17,603 nt of DNA from Methanosuratincolales archaeon (GTDB taxonomy: Archaea; Thermoproteota; Methanomethylicia; Methanomethylicales; Methanomethylicaceae). The DNA is taken from assembly GCA_937930465.1 (NCBI GenBank), contig CALGKV010000032.1, positions 1-17,603 of the forward strand, read 5' to 3'. Shown piece by piece: positions 14,344 to 17,603 of the stretch. Position numbers and translations under genes: made by a program. The notes beneath the pieces are model-generated. The model did no database searches. It had not been told where the DNA came from and saw only the letters and a program-made list of their open reading frames with translations. Every line of letters begins with the position of its first letter. Position 1 is the stretch's first letter.

Positions 14344-15053
14344 TCAGGGTAATACCGGCGGTTGACGTCTCGAACGGCAAGTGCGTGAGGCTTACCAAAG
14401 GGAGGCTGGAGGAGGCAAAGGTATACTTCGAGGATCCCCTGGAGGCTGCGCGGAAATGGGAGGGGGAGGGGGCGGAATGGATACACGTGATAGACCTGGA
14501 CGCGGCAATCGGAGTCGGGAGCAACCTAGACCAGATAAGGCGGATAATCAGGAATGTGGACATGAATGTTGAGGTCGGGGGCGGGATAAGGAGCCTCGAG
14601 GCAGCAAGGGATTACATCGGGGCTGGGGCTGGAAGGGTGATCTTCGGGACGGGCGCTCTGGACGCGGGGCTGATAAAGGGCAGCATCAGGGAGTTCGGCT
14701 CGGACAAGGTCATGGCAGCCGTGGACCACATCGCAGGGAGGGTCGCCGTCAAGGGATGGAAGGAGATGGTTGGGATAGACGCAGCGCTGCTCTGCAGGAG
14801 GCTGGAGGAGATCGGCGTCAGGATCTTCATGATGACTGCGATCGACCGGGACGGGACTATGAAGGGGCCGAACATCGAATACTCGCTCAAGGCGGCTTCA
14901 GAGATCAGCGGGGAGGTTTACCTGGCAGGGGGGTTCTCGAGCCTCTCAGACCTGGCGCTGCTCAGGGGGTCAAGGGCTGCTGGCGTCATACTCGGCAAGG
15001 CGCTTTACGAGGGGGCTTTCACCCTGAAGGAAGCGATGGGGGCTGTCAAGTGA
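14340..15053 (+). CDS. hisA: ProFAR isomerase (phosphoribosylformimino-AICAR-P isomerase)
   Basis: Beta/alpha-barrel isomerase that catalyses the Amadori rearrangement of ProFAR to PRFAR. The 237-aa product has normal length. The catalytic acids align as D9 in IPAVDVSNGKCVRL and D169 in AIDRDGT. Phosphate-binding loops are VGGGIRS at 79-85 and LAGGFSSLSDL at 195-205, with GVILGKALYEG at 215-225 closing the barrel. The substrate is held by a phosphate at each end, hence the two-fold symmetric loops, and the sequence keeps both. TTG 14340 overlaps the hisH stop as TTGA, with a GGAGG about 10 nt upstream. A one-base overlap (TGATG) leads into hisF, its homologue. The TrpF role of dual-function PriA cannot be judged from sequence alone. 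Confidence 0.95.
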   Translation: MIRVIPAVDVSNGKCVRLTKGRLEEAKVYFEDPLEAARKWEGEGAEWIHVIDLDAAIGVGSNLDQIRRIIRNVDMNVEVGGGIRSLEAARDYIGAGAGRVIFGTGALDAGLIKGSIREFGSDKVMAAVDHIAGRVAVKGWKEMVGIDAALLCRRLEEIGVRIFMMTAIDRDGTMKGPNIEYSLKAASEISGEVYLAGGFSSLSDLALLRGSRAAGVILGKALYEGAFTLKEAMGAVK

Positions 15054-15895
15054 TGCTGACTAAGAGGATAATACCGTGCCTGGACGTCGACAGGGGAAGG
15101 GTGGTGAAGGGGATAAGGTTCGTGAACCTCAGGGACGCGGGGGACCCTGTCGAGCAGGCCCTGGAGTACGAGCGGCAGGGGGCGGACGAGATAGTCTTCC
15201 TGGACATCACCGCCTCGTCAGACAACAGGGAGACCGTCATAGACATGGTCAGGAAGACCGCGTATGAGCTCTCGATCCCGTTCACGGTCGGGGGCGGGAT
15301 AAGGAGCTATTCCGACGTGAGGAGGACGCTGATGGCTGGGGCGGACAAGGTCTCGCTGAACACAGCAGCGGTCCAAAACCCTAGCCTGATCAAGGAGGGG
15401 GCGGAGATCTTCGGGAGCCAGTGCATAGTGGTGGCTATAGACGCGAAGAGGGCCGGCGAAGGGAAGTGGGAGGTCTACACGCACGGGGGGCGCAGGGCCA
15501 CCGGGATGGATGCCATCGAATGGGCGTCGAAGGCAGAGGAGATGGGCGCCGGCGAGATCCTGCTGACCAGCATGGACTTCGACGGATCGAAGGACGGTTA
15601 CGACCTGGAGCTAACGAGGCGGGTCTCCGAGAGCGTAAACATACCTGTGATTGCTTCAGGCGGCGCTGGGAATCCCGCCCACATATACGAGGCCCTAACC
15701 GCAGGTAAGGCTGACGCGGCTCTCGCGGCGTCAATATTCCACTATGCAGAGTACACTGTGGGCGAGGTCAAGGCATACCTCATGGAGAGGGGAGTGCCGG
15801 TCAGGGTGGTGCCGATCCCTCCGAAGCCAGAGAAGGGGCTGCCTTCGGGAAGCCCGGGGGGCGTCGGGGAGGATGCCAAGGCAGGCAAGCGGTGA
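15053..15895 (+). CDS. hisF: Imidazole glycerol phosphate synthase, cyclase subunit
   Basis: Beta/alpha-barrel cyclase that uses HisH-derived ammonia to turn PRFAR into imidazole glycerol phosphate and AICAR. Catalytic D11 in IIPCLDVDRGRVVKG and D130 in VVAIDAKR sit at the family positions. Phosphate loops are VGGGIRS (79-85), SLNTAAVQNP (101-110) and SGGAGNP (202-208); LLTSMDFDGSKDGYD (170-184) is also conserved. The start at ATG 15053 overlaps the hisA stop by one base; the long frame upstream lies inside hisA and is not HisF-like. At 280 aa it is longer than the usual 250-255: after GVPVR (247-251) there are about 29 extra residues rich in Pro, Gly, Lys and Ser (VVPIPPKPEKGL onward), probably disordered. 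The stop is directly followed by a mini-ORF leading to hisIE. Confidence 0.96.
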   Translation: MLTKRIIPCLDVDRGRVVKGIRFVNLRDAGDPVEQALEYERQGADEIVFLDITASSDNRETVIDMVRKTAYELSIPFTVGGGIRSYSDVRRTLMAGADKVSLNTAAVQNPSLIKEGAEIFGSQCIVVAIDAKRAGEGKWEVYTHGGRRATGMDAIEWASKAEEMGAGEILLTSMDFDGSKDGYDLELTRRVSESVNIPVIASGGAGNPAHIYEALTAGKADAALAASIFHYAEYTVGEVKAYLMERGVPVRVVPIPPKPEKGLPSGSPGGVGEDAKAGKR

Positions 15896-15934
15896 ATGAG
15901 GATGATGAGCGCATATGATGGTGATGTGATTTGA
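15896..15934 (+). other. 12-codon mini-ORF between hisF and hisIE
   Basis: The ATG begins at the base immediately after the hisF stop. The frame encodes MRMMSAYDGDVI and stops at TGA 15932-15934, which overlaps the hisIE TTG start (15931-15933) as TTGA, as at hisG/hisD and hisH/hisA. It could carry ribosomes across the only notable gap inside the operon. No homologue is expected, and it may be chance. Confidence 0.35.
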
Positions 15935-16596
15935 TTTCGGACGGCGGAGGCAAGAACCAGGTGAGGCTTGAGGGGGAAGCGATTGAAAGGATAGTCAAGT
16001 CGCTCGACTTTGCTAAGCTGGGCGGAATAATACCGGCTGTGGCAGTTGGCGAGGACGGGAAGTTGCTGATGCTCGCATTCATGGACGAGGAGGCGCTGAG
16101 GAGGACGCTGAGCACCGGGATGATGCACTATTGGTCGAGGTCCAGGAAGAGGCTGTGGATGAAGGGCGAGGAGTCGGGCCACTACCAGTACGTGCTTGGC
16201 GTTTACGCCGACTGCGACTCTGACTCGCTGCTGTTCAAGGTCAGGCAGGTCGGGAACGCCTGCCATACTGGGGAGGAGACCTGTTTCCACAGACCAGTTG
16301 TGGAGCACCTTGCACCCTGGGAGGTCCCAGCGGAGCTGGAGCGGGTGGTTAAGGACAGGATAGCCAACCCTCGCGAGGGATCCTATACCTCTAAGGTAGC
16401 CTCCGGAGGGCTTGCGAAGGCTGCAAAGAAGGTAGGGGAGGAGGGGGTCGAGGCAGCGCTGGCGGGGGTCGCAGAGGGCAGGGAGAGGGCGATCAGCGAG
16501 GCTGCCGACCTACTCTACCACCTAATCATACTCCTGCAGATGAAAGGGGCGAACCTGGAGGACGTGTACAGGGAGCTTAAGAGGAGAAGGCGATGA
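15931..16596 (+). CDS. hisI: Bifunctional phosphoribosyl-AMP cyclohydrolase / phosphoribosyl-ATP pyrophosphatase
   Basis: Fused HisI-HisE (hisIE), catalysing the second and third steps of the pathway. The cyclohydrolase domain (about 15-128) has LDFAKLGGIIPAVAV, LWMKGEESGHYQYV (75-88), the metal-binding DCDSDSLLF with D94, D96 and D98, and the zinc cysteines C95, C111 and C118 in NACHTGEETCF. The pyrophosphatase domain (about 132-220) has GSYTSKVASGGLAKAAKKVG, then EEGVEAALAG with the acidic metal ligands, and EAADLLYHLIILL at 190-202. TTG 15931 (221 aa) is chosen since a stop lies just upstream in frame and GGTGATG lies 4-5 nt before it; GTG 15961 is a possible shorter start. It is the last gene of the operon. 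No oligo-T run is visible on its strand in the 76 bp before the convergent kinase gene. Confidence 0.95.
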   Translation: MISDGGGKNQVRLEGEAIERIVKSLDFAKLGGIIPAVAVGEDGKLLMLAFMDEEALRRTLSTGMMHYWSRSRKRLWMKGEESGHYQYVLGVYADCDSDSLLFKVRQVGNACHTGEETCFHRPVVEHLAPWEVPAELERVVKDRIANPREGSYTSKVASGGLAKAAKKVGEEGVEAALAGVAEGRERAISEAADLLYHLIILLQMKGANLEDVYRELKRRRR

Positions 16597-16672
16597 GGCA
16601 CTGAGGGGCGTTGGAGGCAGGACGGGACAGCCCCTGGAGAGCCAAGACAGAGCAACCCGCGGCGGAGGATCC

Positions 16673-17603
16673 TCATGGAGCCGCCGGATTGTTTAGATCC
16701 AGCCCGTTCTTCAGCGCTTCGGCGAGCCTGAGCTGCCTGCCTTTCTCCTTCATGGCGATAGCCAAGTCGTAGACCTCCTCGACCGTCTCGAAGCGGAGCT
16801 TCTTCACCTTCTCGAAGTTCCATCCAGTGCACTTCACCGCAGAGACGAAAGAGGCGAAAGAGACAGCCTTGATCCAGCTTCCGGTCTTGTGGAATGCAGC
16901 AAGGAAGCTCCCTGACCAGGTGTCGCCGGCCCCTGTCACGTCCACAGCCTTCTTTGTGATCGCCGCGAGTGCCGGGATCAGGTCCCTTGTTCCTTCGGAT
17001 CTGATCATTGTCCCGATCTCGCCCAAGGTCAGTACAAGGGTCTTCGATTTTATGGCCTTTATTGCCTCGGCTACTACCTCCTTGCCCGTGAGCGCATGCA
17101 GCTCGCGCTCGTTGAGAATGAAAATGTCGGCCATCGACGCAGCCCTCAGTATAGATTTCCGGTTGGCGCTGCTGCCCATGTAGTTGATGCACGAGTTCAC
17201 CGAGATCCTCACGCCGAGCCCGGACTCCCTTAGCGCAGATACCATCCTCTCGACCTTCGGGGGGTTCATCGGCGCGACGTGGACGAACGCTGCACCCCTC
17301 CGCACCGAGCCCAGGAGCGCGCGCGTCGTTATGGCGGAGGCAGGGCCGGGCTCAAAGGAGTGGTAATGGGCATTCCATCCCGAGTCATAAGATATGTCGA
17401 ACCTCGTGCTCATGCCTTTGCGGCGTGCGATGAACTCAGCGGGGAACTCAGAAAGGGCGTCCCAGAAGCCGAAGTCGCTACCCACGGCGGTGACCAGGCA
17501 GATGTCCTTGCATAGCGTCCTCGCGCCGTATGCCGCGTAAAGGGCTGCGCCCCCTGGCTGGATCCGCTCCCCATTGGGGTTCCTCACCCTGTCGATCGAG
17601 GTG
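16673..17603 (-). CDS. PfkB-family carbohydrate/nucleoside kinase, 5' end beyond window
   Basis: Ribokinase-fold kinase that phosphorylates a sugar, polyol or nucleoside with ATP or ADP; the substrate cannot be told. The frame is open to the right edge. A GTG at 17587 could act as a start, but the upstream residues TSIDRVRNPNGERI continue the family's N-terminal strand (usual form G-H-x-S-I-D), so the true start lies outside the window. About 309 residues are visible. Motifs are the substrate-side QPGGAALYAAYGA near the N-terminus, FILNERELHALTG in the middle, and the anion-hole/catalytic VDVTGAGDTWSGSFLAAF near the C-terminal third, where the Asp of GAGD is the base. A C-terminal extension with many Lys, Glu and Arg follows (EVYDLAIAMKEKGRQLRLAE). 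It converges with hisIE and is not obviously linked to histidine synthesis. Myo-inositol, ribose, adenosine or ADP-ribose-type substrates are all possible. Confidence 0.88.
   Translation of the reverse strand, partial: TSIDRVRNPNGERIQPGGAALYAAYGARTLCKDICLVTAVGSDFGFWDALSEFPAEFIARRKGMSTRFDISYDSGWNAHYHSFEPGPASAITTRALLGSVRRGAAFVHVAPMNPPKVERMVSALRESGLGVRISVNSCINYMGSSANRKSILRAASMADIFILNERELHALTGKEVVAEAIKAIKSKTLVLTLGEIGTMIRSEGTRDLIPALAAITKKAVDVTGAGDTWSGSFLAAFHKTGSWIKAVSFASFVSAVKCTGWNFEKVKKLRFETVEEVYDLAIAMKEKGRQLRLAEALKNGLDLNNPAAP

Noticed and set aside
14756..15052. Upstream extension of the hisF frame
   Set aside because: It lies wholly within hisA, is not HisF-like, and HisF begins naturally at ATG 15053 with LTKRIIPCLDV.
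16597..16672. Terminator between hisIE and the convergent kinase gene
   Set aside because: The 76-bp gap has no oligo-T run or clear hairpin on either strand, so no feature is called.
1..17603. CRISPR array, IS element, tRNA, rRNA or integration site
   Set aside because: No regularly spaced repeats, transposase motifs, cloverleaf-forming segments or terminal inverted repeats were seen by reading; a tRNA or covariance-model search was not run.

Overview
The window looks archaeal. Three promoters have a TATA-like box about 26 bp upstream of the start codon, which leaves little or no leader. TTG and GTG starts are common, arginine is mostly AGG, and the protein families include a secreted beta-propeller protein, a short prepilin and an archaeal-style pilus ATPase. 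No 16S rRNA or other marker is present. The his gene order (G-D-C-B-H-A-F-IE) resembles, from memory, Thermoproteota/Nitrososphaeria-type operons, but the lineage cannot be fixed from this piece. A class III ribonucleotide reductase (NrdDG) indicates that the cell makes deoxynucleotides without oxygen.

Layout. (1) Positions 1-3201, minus strand: a pilus or secretion locus. In transcription order it has a small prepilin, a TadA/GspE/ArlI-like ATPase, and a TadC/ArlJ-like membrane platform protein that runs off the left edge. (2) Positions 3296-5098, plus strand: a divergently transcribed, membrane-anchored beta-propeller protein. (3) Positions 5179-8246, minus strand: nrdD then nrdG, overlapping as ATGA, from a TATA box that suggests a leaderless mRNA. 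(4) Positions 8404-8742, minus strand: a small gene I do not recognise, divergent from the his operon across an intergenic region with two interleaved perfect inverted repeats. (5) Positions 8888/8924-16596, plus strand: a compact histidine operon, hisZ-hisG-hisD-hisC-hisB-hisH-hisA-hisF-hisIE. Most junctions overlap by 1-11 nt. (6) Positions 16673-17603, minus strand: a PfkB-family sugar/nucleoside kinase that runs off the right edge at its 5' end.

How the genes work together. The his operon encodes every step from PRPP+ATP to histidine except histidinol-phosphate phosphatase, which must be elsewhere or done by an unrelated enzyme. HisG is the short form, which needs HisZ, and HisZ is the first gene. 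The pilus genes form a minimal assembly set (subunit, motor, platform). NrdG activates NrdD by making its glycyl radical.

Points most worth checking: the hisZ 5' end, where the conserved N-terminus is in frame but has no standard start codon while a perfect GGAGG sits 7 nt upstream of a TTC; the overlapping inverted repeats at 8772-8800; a 12-codon mini-ORF bridging hisF and hisIE; a low-complexity insert in HisH; and the small gene at 8404-8742. I saw no convincing wholly new multigene system, no CRISPR array, no IS element and no tRNA or rRNA.
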